A stretch of 64,000 bases of DNA from Azospirillum oryzae. Its GTDB lineage: Bacteria; Pseudomonadota; Alphaproteobacteria; Azospirillales; Azospirillaceae. The translations under genes were made by a program, and so were the position numbers. The stretch is taken from positions 310,001 to 374,000 of the forward strand of contig NZ_FXAK01000010.1 of the NCBI RefSeq assembly GCF_900177515.1. Reading direction: 5' to 3'. Positions 32,246-41,370 of the stretch are shown here, one piece after another; positions within the stretch are counted from its first letter, which is position 1, and every line of letters begins with the position of its first letter. Under the pieces are notes generated by a model. It saw nothing but the letters and a program-made list of their open reading frames with translations, searched no databases and was not told where the DNA came from.

Positions 32246-33526
32246 ATGACCGCAGCGCCGACCACCCCCTCGCCGTCGGAAAGGCTGTTCCGCAAGGCGG
32301 CGCTCGACCGGCTGTCGTCGCCGGAGGAGCTGGACCGGCTGGTCACGCTGACTACGCCGCGCGGCTGGCTGGCATTGGCCGCGCTGCTGGGGCTGCTGGC
32401 ACTGGCGCTGGTTTGGGCGGTGGTGGGGACCATCCCGACGCGGGTGATCGGCTCCGGACTGCTGGTCAGCAGCGGCGGCCGGGTGTTCGACGCGGTCGCC
32501 AGCGCGTCCGGCGCGCTGGTGGCGCCGCTGGTGAAGCCCGGCGACACTGTGACCGCTGGCCAGCTGTTGGCCCGCGTCGACAAGGCGGAGCTTGAACAGA
32601 CGCTCGACCACGCGCGGGCGGTGGTGAGGGAGCGGGAGCAGGATCTGGCGCGCCGCACCAATCAGCTGGAGCGCGAGGCGCAGGCCCGCCGCGCCAATTT
32701 CGCCGCCCGCCGCGCTGCCCTGCGGCAGGTGGTGGCCGCCGCGGAGACGCGCGTGCAGTTCCTCGACACCCTGCTGCGCGGGCAGGAGGACATCGCCAGC
32801 CGCGGCTTCACCACCCGCCAGCGGGTGGAGGACACCCGGCAGGAGCTGGCCGCCGCCCGCCAGAAGGTCAGCGACGCCAAGAGCCAGCTTCTGCAGATCG
32901 ACACCGAGGAACTGGACATGGCCAGCCGGGCCGAGCAGACGCTGACGGAGGGGCGCGACCGCGTCGCCGACGCCCGCCGGCGGGTGGACGAACTGGCCCT
33001 GCAGTTGGAGCAGGACACCCGGATCCTCAGCCCGACCGACGGGCGCGTCACCGAATGGAAGGTGGCGGAGGGGGCGCGCGTGGCGGCCGGCACCCCGGTG
33101 GTCAGCATCGAAAGCGGATCGCGCGGCCTGCAACTGGTGCTCTATGTCCCGCCGGAGCACGGCAAGAAGCTGAAGCCCGGCATGGATGTCCGCATCGCGC
33201 CGTCGACGGTGCGCAAGGAGGAATACGGCACGCTGGTCGGCCGGGTCGCCGAGGTGTCGGACTTCCCCTCCACCCCGCAGGGCATGCTGGCGGTGCTGCA
33301 GAACGACCGGCTGGTGACGCAGTTCTCCGCCAAGGGGCCGCCGTTTGCCGTGCGCGTCGATCTGGTGCCGGAGGCCGGAACGCCGTCCGGCTACCGCTGG
33401 TCGTCCGGCGGCGGGCCGGCGATGACCATCACCAGCGGCACGCTGGCCGAGGGCGAGGTGACGGTGCGCGAACAGCCGCCGATGGCCTTCGTCATCCCGG
33501 CCCTGCGCAAGGCGACCGGCCTGTGA
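32246..33526 (+). CDS. HlyD-family periplasmic adaptor, NHLM/NHLP-type peptide export
   Basis: The 426-residue protein has a cytoplasmic N-terminus, one membrane helix (about 41-62, WLALAALLGLLALALVWAVV), then a lipoyl-like half motif (SASGALVAPLVKPGDTVTAGQLLARVD) and a long coiled coil (about 105-260). A second lipoyl half follows (ILSPTDGRVTEWKVAEGARVAAG) and then a beta-barrel end. It links an inner-membrane ABC exporter to the outer membrane or periplasm. Its stop overlaps the GTG start of the next gene. Context assigns it to the NHLM bacteriocin-type secretion family rather than RTX HlyD. The ribosome site is weak. Confidence 0.82.
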   Translation: MTAAPTTPSPSERLFRKAALDRLSSPEELDRLVTLTTPRGWLALAALLGLLALALVWAVVGTIPTRVIGSGLLVSSGGRVFDAVASASGALVAPLVKPGDTVTAGQLLARVDKAELEQTLDHARAVVREREQDLARRTNQLEREAQARRANFAARRAALRQVVAAAETRVQFLDTLLRGQEDIASRGFTTRQRVEDTRQELAAARQKVSDAKSQLLQIDTEELDMASRAEQTLTEGRDRVADARRRVDELALQLEQDTRILSPTDGRVTEWKVAEGARVAAGTPVVSIESGSRGLQLVLYVPPEHGKKLKPGMDVRIAPSTVRKEEYGTLVGRVAEVSDFPSTPQGMLAVLQNDRLVTQFSAKGPPFAVRVDLVPEAGTPSGYRWSSGGGPAMTITSGTLAEGEVTVREQPPMAFVIPALRKATGL

Positions 33527-35700
33527 GCGCAAAGCAGCCGGTTCGCCGTCAGAGCAGAGTCCGCACGCCCACCCTGCTGCAGATGGAGGCGGTGGAGTGC
33601 GGCGCCGCCTCGCTCGGTATCGTACTGGCTTATTTCGGCCGCTGGGTGCCGCTGGAGGAGCTGCGCGTCGCCTGCGGCGTCTCGCGCGACGGCAGCAAGG
33701 CCAGCAACCTGCTGCGCGCCGCCCGGCGCTACGGCCTGACCGCCAAGGGCTTCAAGAAGGAGCCGGACGCGCTGGCCGACATGCCCTGGCCGCTGATCGT
33801 CCATTGGAACTTCAACCATTATCTGGTCTTCGAAGGTTTCAAGGGCGATCACGCCTATCTGAACGATCCGGTCACCGGCCCGCGCCGCGTCACCCGCGCC
33901 GAGTTCTCCGAGGCCTTCACCGGCGTGGCGCTGGCCTTCGAGACCGGGCCGGAGTTCGTCGCCGGTGAGAGGCCGCCAAGCCTTGCCGGCATGCTCGGGC
34001 GGCAGTTGAAGCGGTCGCGCGCCGCGGTGGGATTCGCGCTGGCCGCCAGTCTGGCGCTGGTGCTGCCGGGCATCGCCCTGCCGGCCTTCACCAAGGCCTT
34101 CGTCGACGAGGTGCTGATCGGCGGTCAGCGCAGCTGGCTGGCGCCGCTGCTGCTGGGCATGGGCGCCACGGCGCTGCTGCGGGCGGCGCTGACGGCGCTG
34201 CAGCAGTCGGCCCTGCTGAAGCTGGAGACCAAATTCGCCCTGGTGATGGCCAGCCGCTATGTCTGGCGGCTGCTGCAGCTTCCGGTGCCGTTCTTCGGGC
34301 AGCGCCATCCCGGCGACATCGCCGGCCGTGTCGCCGCCAACGACCGGGTGGCGCGGCTGTTGTCGGGGGAGATGGCGACGGCGGCGATGAGCCTGCTGAC
34401 GGTGGTCTTCTTCGGGCTGGTCATGCTGACCTACGACGTGGCGCTGGCGGCGGTGACCATCCTGCTGGTGCTGGGCAATGTGCTGTTCCTGCGCGGCGCC
34501 TCGCGCGGGCGGGAGGATGCCGGGCGGCGCCTGCTGTCGGAACAGGCCAAGCTGGGGGCCGTCACCATCGGCAGCATCCAGGCGATCGAAACGCTGAAAT
34601 CGGCCGGGCTGGAGGGGCAGGCGTTCGAGCGCTGGGCCGGCTATCAGGCGCGGCTGTTGTCGGTGCGCCAGACGCTGGGGGTGCATTCGGCGATGCTGAC
34701 GGTGGCGCCGGCCTTCCTCAACGCGCTGGGCACGGCGGCGATCCTGGGGCTGGGCGCGGTGCGGGTGATGGACGGCGCGCTGACCGTCGGCGCGCTGGTG
34801 GCGTTCCAGAGCCTAGCCGCCAGCTTCTCCGAGCCGGTCGCCAAGCTGGTCGGCATGGGCGGGACGCTGCAGCGGGTGAAGGCCGACCTGCAGCGGCTGA
34901 ACGACACGCTGGACCATGCGCCGGACCCGCAGTCCGGCCTCGCCGCCGAGGGGGCGGAGGTTGCAGAGGGGCCGGCGCGGCTGAGCGGGGCGGTGGAACT
35001 GGTGGATGTCTCCTTCGGCTACAGCGTGCTCGACCCGCCGCTGATCGAGGGGCTGTCGCTGGTGCTGGCGCCGGGGATGCGGGTGGCGCTGGTCGGCGGG
35101 TCGGGCAGCGGGAAATCCACCGTCGGCCGGCTGATCTGCGGCCTCGTCCAGCCCTGGTCGGGGCAGATCCTGTTCGACGGGCGTCCGCCGGCGGAGATCC
35201 CGGTGGGGCTGCGCGCCGCCTCCATCGCCTATGTCGATCAGGACGTCTTCCTGTTCGACGGGTCGGTGCGCGACAACCTGACCCTGTGGGACCGCACGGT
35301 GCCGGAAGCGGCGCTGACCCGCGCGCTGGAGGACGCCGCCATCCTGGGAGAGGTCGCCGGGCGCCAGGGCCAGCTCGACGCGCCGGTCGCCGAAGGCGGC
35401 GTGAATTTGAGCGGCGGCCAGCGCCAGCGGCTGGAGATCGCCCGCGCCCTGACCGCCGACCCCTCGATCCTGGTGCTGGACGAGGCGACGGCGGCGCTGG
35501 ACGTGGCGACGGAGAAGCTGATCGACGACAATCTGCGGCGGCGCGGCTGCACCTGCATCATCATCGCCCACCGGCTGAGCACGATCCGCGACTGCGACGA
35601 GATCATCGTGCTGAACCAGGGGCGGGTGGTGGAGCGCGGCAGCCACGAGGATCTTCTGGCGCGCGGCGGCGAGTATGCCTCGCTGATCGCGGCGGGGTGA
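33523..35700 (+). CDS. C39-peptidase ABC transporter (NHLM/NHLP-type leader-peptide processing exporter)
   Basis: The 725-residue protein has an N-terminal C39 peptidase domain with an intact catalytic set: Cys26 (VECGAASLG), His99 (WNFNHYLVFEG) and Asp115 (YLNDP). A six-helix ABC membrane domain (about 160-450) follows. The ATPase domain has Walker A GGSGSGKST near 525, signature LSGGQRQRLE, Walker B ILVLDEATAALD and H-loop IIAHRLSTI. It cuts a double-Gly-type leader and exports the mature peptide. A GTG start overlaps the upstream stop (GTGA). The intact triad predicts a genuine peptide substrate, but none is seen nearby. Confidence 0.87.
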   Translation: MSAKQPVRRQSRVRTPTLLQMEAVECGAASLGIVLAYFGRWVPLEELRVACGVSRDGSKASNLLRAARRYGLTAKGFKKEPDALADMPWPLIVHWNFNHYLVFEGFKGDHAYLNDPVTGPRRVTRAEFSEAFTGVALAFETGPEFVAGERPPSLAGMLGRQLKRSRAAVGFALAASLALVLPGIALPAFTKAFVDEVLIGGQRSWLAPLLLGMGATALLRAALTALQQSALLKLETKFALVMASRYVWRLLQLPVPFFGQRHPGDIAGRVAANDRVARLLSGEMATAAMSLLTVVFFGLVMLTYDVALAAVTILLVLGNVLFLRGASRGREDAGRRLLSEQAKLGAVTIGSIQAIETLKSAGLEGQAFERWAGYQARLLSVRQTLGVHSAMLTVAPAFLNALGTAAILGLGAVRVMDGALTVGALVAFQSLAASFSEPVAKLVGMGGTLQRVKADLQRLNDTLDHAPDPQSGLAAEGAEVAEGPARLSGAVELVDVSFGYSVLDPPLIEGLSLVLAPGMRVALVGGSGSGKSTVGRLICGLVQPWSGQILFDGRPPAEIPVGLRAASIAYVDQDVFLFDGSVRDNLTLWDRTVPEAALTRALEDAAILGEVAGRQGQLDAPVAEGGVNLSGGQRQRLEIARALTADPSILVLDEATAALDVATEKLIDDNLRRRGCTCIIIAHRLSTIRDCDEIIVLNQGRVVERGSHEDLLARGGEYASLIAAG

Positions 35701-35704
35701 GGCG

Positions 35705-38605
35705 ATGGACGTTCTGGACAGCCCCGCGACCCTGCAGGCCCCCATTCTCGTGGAGGGCGGCAACCACCGGCCGCTGACGCTGGACGACCCGCGGCTGGGC
35801 TGGCGGGTGGAGGACGGCTATGTCGACCTGTTCCACCTCGCGGGCAACAGCGGCCGGCGCCGCCACCTGTTCCGGGCGGAAACCGGGGCGCTGCTGTTCG
35901 GGGTCGGCGCGCATGATGGTGCGACGCTGGTCGCGGTCGGGTCCATCGGCTCGCGCCTCAGCGGGGTGGAGCGGGAGGCGCTGGCCGGGGCGGAGGATTT
36001 CCTGCCCCATGCAGAGGCCTGGGTCCTGCGCCTGACCGATGCCGCGACCGGCGGCGAGGCGGTCTGGCCTGACCGGGTGGCGGAACCGGGCGAGCGCTCG
36101 CTCGGTGCCGGTGAGCGGCTGCACGCCGACCCGCGCCGGCCGCTGTGGCTGACGGTGACGGAGGGGCAGGCGGCATGGCTGGGCGCACCGGCGACAGTGG
36201 CAGGAGAGCCGCCGCTGCCGATGGTCGACCGCGCCTGGATTGAAAGCGCTGGCGGAGCCGCCGTTGCGGTGACCGAGGCTTGGCCCGACGCTGCCACGCT
36301 GTGGCCGGCCTTCGACCGTTTCCATGCGCTGGCGCTCGACCGCATCGGCGGGCGCATCGCCGCCCAGGCCGACAGCGAGGTGAAGCGCGCCCAGCGCAGC
36401 CGGGACTCGGCGAAGGACTCGCTGGCCCAGGCGTTGGGCGGCCTGTCCGACCTCGTCGACGGGCCGGCCTCCGCGACCGCCATGGCCCCGGCGGCGGACC
36501 CGCTGTCGGCTGCCCTGGCCGCGCTGATGGCGCAGATGGGGCTGGAGGAGCCGCTTCCCCGCATCGATGCCGCCGGCAAGCCTGCCTCGGAAACGCTGGA
36601 CCTGATGCTGGCCGCGGCGCGCCTGCGCGGGCGCAAGGTCATCCTGCGCGACGGCTGGTGGCGGGGCGAAGGGGCGCCGATGCTCGGCTGGCTGGAGGAA
36701 GGCAGGGTGCCGGTGGCGCTGCTGCCCACCCCGGCCGGCTTCGACATGCTGGATGGCGGCGGACGGCGCCGCGTGACGCAGGAAGTCGCCGACCTGCTGG
36801 CGGCGGAGGCGCTGCACCTCTACCGCCCGCTGCCGGCCCATGCGCTGGGTGCGGCGGAGGCGATCCGCTTTCCCCTGCGCGGCCTGGGCGGCGACGGGAT
36901 GCGGCTGGGGCTGAGCGGGCTGGCGGCGGCGGTGTTGGGGCTGCTGGTGCCGGTCGCCACCGGCTTCCTGTTCGACAGTGCCATCCCGCGCGCCGATACC
37001 GGGCAGCTGGTCTTCATCATCGCCGGACTGGTCGCCGCCGCCATCGGCAGTGCGGCCTTCGACATCGTCAAGGTGATGGCGGTGCTGCGGCTGGAAAGCC
37101 GGATCGACGGGGTGATGCAGGCGGCCTTCATCGACCGGCTGTTCGCATTGCCGGTGGGCTTCTTCCGCCGCTACACCGCCGGCGACCTCGCCGACCGGGC
37201 GCTGGGGTTGCAGACGGTGCGCGAGATCCTGGCGGCCAGCACGGTGACCGGCCTGCTGGGCGCGCTGTTCGGGTCGATCAGCCTGGGGCTGCTGGCGGTC
37301 TATGACTGGCGCCTCGCCCTGATCGCGACCGCGCTGGCGCTGCTGTCGGCGCTGGTGACCGGGGCGCTGTCCTATGGCCAGTTGCGGCACGAGCGGGAGC
37401 ATATCCGCCGTCAGGGCCGCTTGGACGGGCTGGTGCTGCAGCTGATCGTCGGCATCGGCAAGCTGCGCGTCGCCGGGGCGGAGCCGCGGGCGATGGCGGA
37501 ATGGGCGCGCGGATTCTCGGCTCAGAAGTCGCGCGCGGTGGCCGCCCAACGCTACGGCAACGCGCTGGAGACCTTCCACGCCGCCTTCCCGACGCTGGCG
37601 ACCATCGCGGTGTTCCTGGCGGTGGCGCTGCTGATGGAATCGGATGCCAAGCAGCAGGCCTTGCAGGCGCTCGCCGCCACGCCGGGCGAGGCGCCTCCGG
37701 CCCCCTTCTCCACCGGCAGTTTCCTGGCCTTCATCACCGCCTTCGGCCAGCTGCTGGCGGCGCTGACCGAGATGGCGCACGCCCTGACCAAGAGCCTGAC
37801 CGTCCTGCCGCTGCTGGAGCGCGCCCGGCCGATCCTGGACACCGCGCCCGAGGTGCCGGCCGGCCGCGACGCGCCGGGCGAACTGCAGGGCGGCATCACC
37901 TTGAGCCGCGTCGGCTTCCGCTATGCCCCCGATGCGCCGCCGGTGCTGCACGACCTCAGCCTGTCGATCGAACCGGGGGAGTTCGTCGCCATCGTCGGGG
38001 CGTCGGGCAGCGGCAAATCCACGGTGATGCGCCTGCTGCTGGGCTTCGAGCGGCCGGATCAGGGGGAGGTGTTCTTCGACGGGCGCGCCGCCGAACGGCT
38101 CGACCTCGCCGCCGTGCGCCGGCAGATCGGCGTGGTCTTGCAGAACGGCCGCATCACCTCGGGCAGCCTGTTCCGGAACATCGTCGGCACCGCGCCGCTG
38201 GGGCTGGACGATGCGTGGCACGCGGCGCGGCTGGTCGGGCTGGACCGCGACATCGAACAGATGCCGATGGGCATGCACACGGTGCTGATGGACGGCGGCG
38301 GCACCCTGTCGGGCGGCCAGCGCCAGCGGCTGATGATCGCCCGCGCCCTGGTGCATCGCCCGCGCGTCCTGCTGCTGGACGAGGCGACCAGCGCGCTCGA
38401 CAACCGCACCCAGGCGGTGGTGACGGCGTCGCTCGCCAAGCTCAGCGTCACCCGCGTGGTGATCGCCCACCGCCTCAGCACCATCCGCGACGTCGACCGC
38501 ATCCTGGTGCTGGAGGCCGGGCGGCTGGTGCAGTCCGGGCGGTACGAGGATCTGATGGCGGTGGACGGGCCGTTCCGGACGCTGGCCAGCCGGCAGTTGC
38601 TTTAG
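35705..38605 (+). CDS. NHLM/NHLP-type ABC transporter, second permease/ATPase subunit with long N-terminal region
   Basis: The 966-residue protein has a soluble N-terminal region of about 390 residues without a peptidase motif, a six-helix membrane domain (starting around MRLGLSGLAAAVLGLLVPVA), and a C-terminal ATPase with Walker A GASGSGKST (about 765), signature LSGGQRQR (about 869), Walker B LLLLDEATSALD and H-loop IAHRLSTIRD. It probably forms a heterodimer with the C39 subunit encoded 5 bases upstream. In Haft's NHLM system this gene is regularly paired with the peptidase ABC and HlyD-like genes. Confidence 0.85.
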   Translation: MDVLDSPATLQAPILVEGGNHRPLTLDDPRLGWRVEDGYVDLFHLAGNSGRRRHLFRAETGALLFGVGAHDGATLVAVGSIGSRLSGVEREALAGAEDFLPHAEAWVLRLTDAATGGEAVWPDRVAEPGERSLGAGERLHADPRRPLWLTVTEGQAAWLGAPATVAGEPPLPMVDRAWIESAGGAAVAVTEAWPDAATLWPAFDRFHALALDRIGGRIAAQADSEVKRAQRSRDSAKDSLAQALGGLSDLVDGPASATAMAPAADPLSAALAALMAQMGLEEPLPRIDAAGKPASETLDLMLAAARLRGRKVILRDGWWRGEGAPMLGWLEEGRVPVALLPTPAGFDMLDGGGRRRVTQEVADLLAAEALHLYRPLPAHALGAAEAIRFPLRGLGGDGMRLGLSGLAAAVLGLLVPVATGFLFDSAIPRADTGQLVFIIAGLVAAAIGSAAFDIVKVMAVLRLESRIDGVMQAAFIDRLFALPVGFFRRYTAGDLADRALGLQTVREILAASTVTGLLGALFGSISLGLLAVYDWRLALIATALALLSALVTGALSYGQLRHEREHIRRQGRLDGLVLQLIVGIGKLRVAGAEPRAMAEWARGFSAQKSRAVAAQRYGNALETFHAAFPTLATIAVFLAVALLMESDAKQQALQALAATPGEAPPAPFSTGSFLAFITAFGQLLAALTEMAHALTKSLTVLPLLERARPILDTAPEVPAGRDAPGELQGGITLSRVGFRYAPDAPPVLHDLSLSIEPGEFVAIVGASGSGKSTVMRLLLGFERPDQGEVFFDGRAAERLDLAAVRRQIGVVLQNGRITSGSLFRNIVGTAPLGLDDAWHAARLVGLDRDIEQMPMGMHTVLMDGGGTLSGGQRQRLMIARALVHRPRVLLLDEATSALDNRTQAVVTASLAKLSVTRVVIAHRLSTIRDVDRILVLEAGRLVQSGRYEDLMAVDGPFRTLASRQLL

Positions 38606-38613
38606 GGGGAACG

Positions 38614-39156
38614 ATGCGTAAGGTCCTGTATATTCTGGGAAACCTCAGCGACGAGGACATCGAGTGGATGGCTCGCGCCGGCCGGCGGCTCGATCTGGCC
38701 GGCGGGCAGGTGCTGGTGCGCCAGGGGGAGGCGTCGGACTCGCTGTTCATTGTGCTGGAGGGGCACGCCACCGTCGATGTCGCCGGGGTCGGCACCGTCG
38801 CGCGGCTGGGCAGCGGCGAGGTGGTCGGCGAGGTGTCCTTCGTCGATTCTGCCCCGCCCTCGGCCACCGTGTCGGCGGATGGGCGCTGCATCGTTCTGGC
38901 GCTGGCGAAGCGGGAGATCGAAGCGCGGCTGCGCAGTGACGGCGGCTTCGCCGGGCGCTTCTACAAGGCCCTGGCGATCTTCCTGGCCGACCGCCTGCGC
39001 GGCACGGTTGACCGGCTGAAATACGGCAAGGGCCAGACGATGGATGCCGGCCGGATCATGGAGGACGAGCTGGACGAGGGGCTGCTCGATCAGGTCTCGC
39101 TCGCCGGCGCGCGGTTCGAGCGGATGTTGCGGACGCTGATGGCGGCGCGGGGATAG
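38614..39156 (+). CDS. Cyclic-nucleotide-binding-domain protein, associated with the export operon
   Basis: The 180-residue protein has one CRP-like cyclic-nucleotide-binding beta-roll (about 5-110). It includes GQVLVRQGEASDSLFIVLEG and the phosphate-binding-cassette-like GSGEVVGEVSFVD, where the canonical Arg is not obvious. A helical C-terminus follows, with no helix-turn-helix. It therefore looks like a sensor or assembly factor, not a transcription factor. It starts 9 bases after the second ABC gene with an AGGGGGA ribosome site, so it is the last gene of the operon. Similar domains are known beside bacteriocin-type transport operons. Confidence 0.78.
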   Translation: MRKVLYILGNLSDEDIEWMARAGRRLDLAGGQVLVRQGEASDSLFIVLEGHATVDVAGVGTVARLGSGEVVGEVSFVDSAPPSATVSADGRCIVLALAKREIEARLRSDGGFAGRFYKALAIFLADRLRGTVDRLKYGKGQTMDAGRIMEDELDEGLLDQVSLAGARFERMLRTLMAARG

Positions 39157-39176
39157 GGGGCGCGGGAAGCGCCCCC
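39156..39176. terminator. Hairpin between convergent export operon and ABC importer
   Basis: GGGGGCGC / GCGCCCCC (39156-39163, 39169-39176) with loop GGGAA lies exactly between the two convergent stops. No T-run follows, so it is only a probable terminator. Confidence 0.5.
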
Positions 39177-39186
39177 ATCCTGCTTC

Positions 39187-40203
39187 TTACAGCTTCGCCG
39201 CCGCGTCGAACACCGCGTGGCTGTAGGCGCCTTCCGGCTTCTTCGAGATGACCGGGGTGGAGGCGCCCGACATCAGGATGTCGACCGTGCGGTTGAAGTC
39301 GGCCGGGTCGAGATAGCCGGTGCCCTTGGCGCCGCCGTCGATCAGCTTGGCGACCTCCTGCATCATGGTGGTCTGGTGTTCCTCGGTCTGGGCGCCGGTG
39401 GTGTCGTTCTCCAGAACGATCTTCACCGCCTCCGCCTGGTTCTTGGCGGCGTATTCCCAGCCCTTGGCCGACGCCTTCACGAACTTGGCCAGCTTCTCGA
39501 CCGTCTTCGGATCGGACAGCGCCTTTTCCGTGGCGTAGAGGCCGTCTTCCAGCGTCGCCACGCCCTGGTCCTGGTACTTGAAGACGGTCAGTTCGTCGGC
39601 CTTCATCCCGGCTTCGATCAGCTGCCAATATTCGTTGTAGGTCATGGTGGAGATGCAGCTGGCCTGCTTCTGCAGCAGCGGATCGACGTTGAAGCCCTGC
39701 TTCAGGACCTTGACGTCCGGGCTGGAGCCGGAGGTGGAGTAGCCCAGCTTGCTCATCCAGGACAGGAAGGGATATTCGTTGCCGGAGAACCAGACGCCCA
39801 GCGTGTGGCCCTTGAAGTCCTTCGGGTCCTTGATGTTGGCGTCCTTGCGGCAGGTCAGCATCATGCCGGACTTCTGGAACATCTGGGCGATGTTGACCAG
39901 CGGCACGCCCTTTTCCCGGCTGGCGAGCGCAGACGGCATCCAGTCGACGATCACGTCGGCGCCGCCGGCGGCGATGACCTGGGTCGGGTTGATGTCGGGG
40001 CCGCCGGCCTTGATGGTGACGTCCAGCCCGGCGTCCTTGTAGAAGCCCTTGGCCGCCGCGACGTAATAGCCGGCGAACTGGGCCTGGGTGACCCATTTCA
40101 GCTGCAGCGTCAGCGGATCGGCGGCGGCGGCCGGCGCCCCCCAGCCGGCGAGGCCGGTGAGCGCGGTGGCGGCGAGCAGGACGGCGGAGGCAAGGGTCTT
40201 CAT
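39187..40203 (-). CDS. ABC transporter substrate-binding protein, NMT1/THI5-like
   Basis: The 338-residue periplasmic protein has a signal peptide (MKTLASAVLLAATALTGLAG, cleavage near AAAADP). The mature start LTLQLKWVTQAQFAGYYVA and the motif GFYKDAGLDVTIK are typical of the THI5/NMT1 group that binds pyrimidine-like, thiamin-precursor, riboflavin or taurine-type ligands. The segment VIVDWMPSALASREKG is also conserved. It is last of a four-gene minus-strand importer set. The ligand is not readable; a pyrimidine or pyrimidine precursor is a reasonable guess given the family. Confidence 0.82.
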   Translation of the reverse strand: MKTLASAVLLAATALTGLAGWGAPAAAADPLTLQLKWVTQAQFAGYYVAAAKGFYKDAGLDVTIKAGGPDINPTQVIAAGGADVIVDWMPSALASREKGVPLVNIAQMFQKSGMMLTCRKDANIKDPKDFKGHTLGVWFSGNEYPFLSWMSKLGYSTSGSSPDVKVLKQGFNVDPLLQKQASCISTMTYNEYWQLIEAGMKADELTVFKYQDQGVATLEDGLYATEKALSDPKTVEKLAKFVKASAKGWEYAAKNQAEAVKIVLENDTTGAQTEEHQTTMMQEVAKLIDGGAKGTGYLDPADFNRTVDILMSGASTPVISKKPEGAYSHAVFDAAAKL

Positions 40204-40254
40204 CGCGTTCGATCCTCTTCTGGCTGGAGTTTGTTTTGGCTTGAAGAAAGGCGG

Positions 40255-41370
40255 TCAGCGTTTGCGCAAAGACGGGTGCCAGGCGGTGACATGCCGCTCC
40301 GCCAGCGCCAATGCGCCGTAGAGCAGCGATCCGGTCAGGGCGGCGACGGCGATGGTCGCCCACACGATGTCCAGATTCATCCGGGCGACCTGGGTGGAGA
40401 TGCGGAAGCCCATCCCCACCACCGGCGTCCCGAAGAACTCGGCGACGATGGCCCCGATCAAGGCCAAGGTCGAGTTGATCTTCAGTCCGTTGAACAAAAA
40501 GGGCAAGGCGCAGGGAAGCCGCAGCATCGCCAGCGTGCGCCAATAGCCGGCGCCGTAGGACCGCATCAGGTCGAGCTGGATGCGTTCGGCGCTTTGCAGC
40601 CCGGCCAGCGTGTTGATGAGCATCGGGAAAAAGGTCATCACCACGATGACGGCGGCCTTGGACTGCCAGTCGAAGCCGAACCACATCACCATGATCGGCG
40701 CGATGCCCACCACCGGCACGGCGCTGGCGAGGTTGCCGAGCGGCAGCAGCCCGCGCGCCAGGAAGGGCACCCGGTCGGCCAGAATCGCCACGAGGAAGCC
40801 GGCGCCGCAGCCGATCAGGTAGCCGCGCAGGACCGAGATCAGCACCGTCTGGCGGAAATCGTCCCACAGGTCGGCGGCGTTGGCGACGAAGGCGGTTGCC
40901 ACGAGGCTTGGCGGCGGCAGCAGGATGATCGGCACCTGGAAGCCGCGGGTCAGGATCTCCCACAGCATGACCAGCGCCAGCCCGAACAGGGCGGGACCGG
41001 TCAGCCGGACCGGGCCGCTGGTTCCCGCCAGGAGCGCCAGCACGCGCCACAGCAGCAGCGTGGCGCCCGCCACGTAGATCCACAGTCCGCCGGCCTGGGC
41101 GAGGGCGTGGCCTTGGTTCAACAGAACCAGCGGGGCGGCATAGGCGGAGGCGACTCCGGCAAGCAGGAGAATGGCCTCGCCCAGCGCGGAGCCGGGCAGG
41201 CGGCGGGCGAGGATCGTCGCGACGGTCAGGGCGAAGAGGGCCAGCGCCGCCGGTATCTGCGGCAGATACAGGGCGGTGCCGTCGAACGTGGCGAAGGGCA
41301 GCAGCGGGGCGGCCAGCATCACCAGCGGCCACGGGGACATGGTGGGGTGCGCCATGGCGGGGCGGTTCAT
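40255..41370 (-). CDS. ABC transporter permease with extra N-terminal membrane region
   Basis: The 371-residue protein is longer than the usual 250-290. About 110 N-terminal residues form several extra hydrophobic segments (WPLVMLAAPLLPFATF, ALALFALTVATILA, AGGLWIYVAGATLLLW). The BPD_transp_1 core follows, with the EAA-like loop SYGAGYWRTLAMLRLPCALPFLFNGLKI. It transports the ligand of the THI5-like binding protein. ATG at 41370 overlaps the stop of the first permease (ATGA) and has GGAGGTG upstream. Longer open frames upstream overlap that permease and are rejected. Confidence 0.82.
   Translation of the reverse strand: MNRPAMAHPTMSPWPLVMLAAPLLPFATFDGTALYLPQIPAALALFALTVATILARRLPGSALGEAILLLAGVASAYAAPLVLLNQGHALAQAGGLWIYVAGATLLLWRVLALLAGTSGPVRLTGPALFGLALVMLWEILTRGFQVPIILLPPPSLVATAFVANAADLWDDFRQTVLISVLRGYLIGCGAGFLVAILADRVPFLARGLLPLGNLASAVPVVGIAPIMVMWFGFDWQSKAAVIVVMTFFPMLINTLAGLQSAERIQLDLMRSYGAGYWRTLAMLRLPCALPFLFNGLKINSTLALIGAIVAEFFGTPVVGMGFRISTQVARMNLDIVWATIAVAALTGSLLYGALALAERHVTAWHPSLRKR

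Noticed and set aside
35603..38470. 955-codon open frame on the minus strand opposite the second NHLM ABC gene
   Set aside because: Its translation is His/Gln/Arg-rich without motifs, and the plus strand has full ABC motifs.
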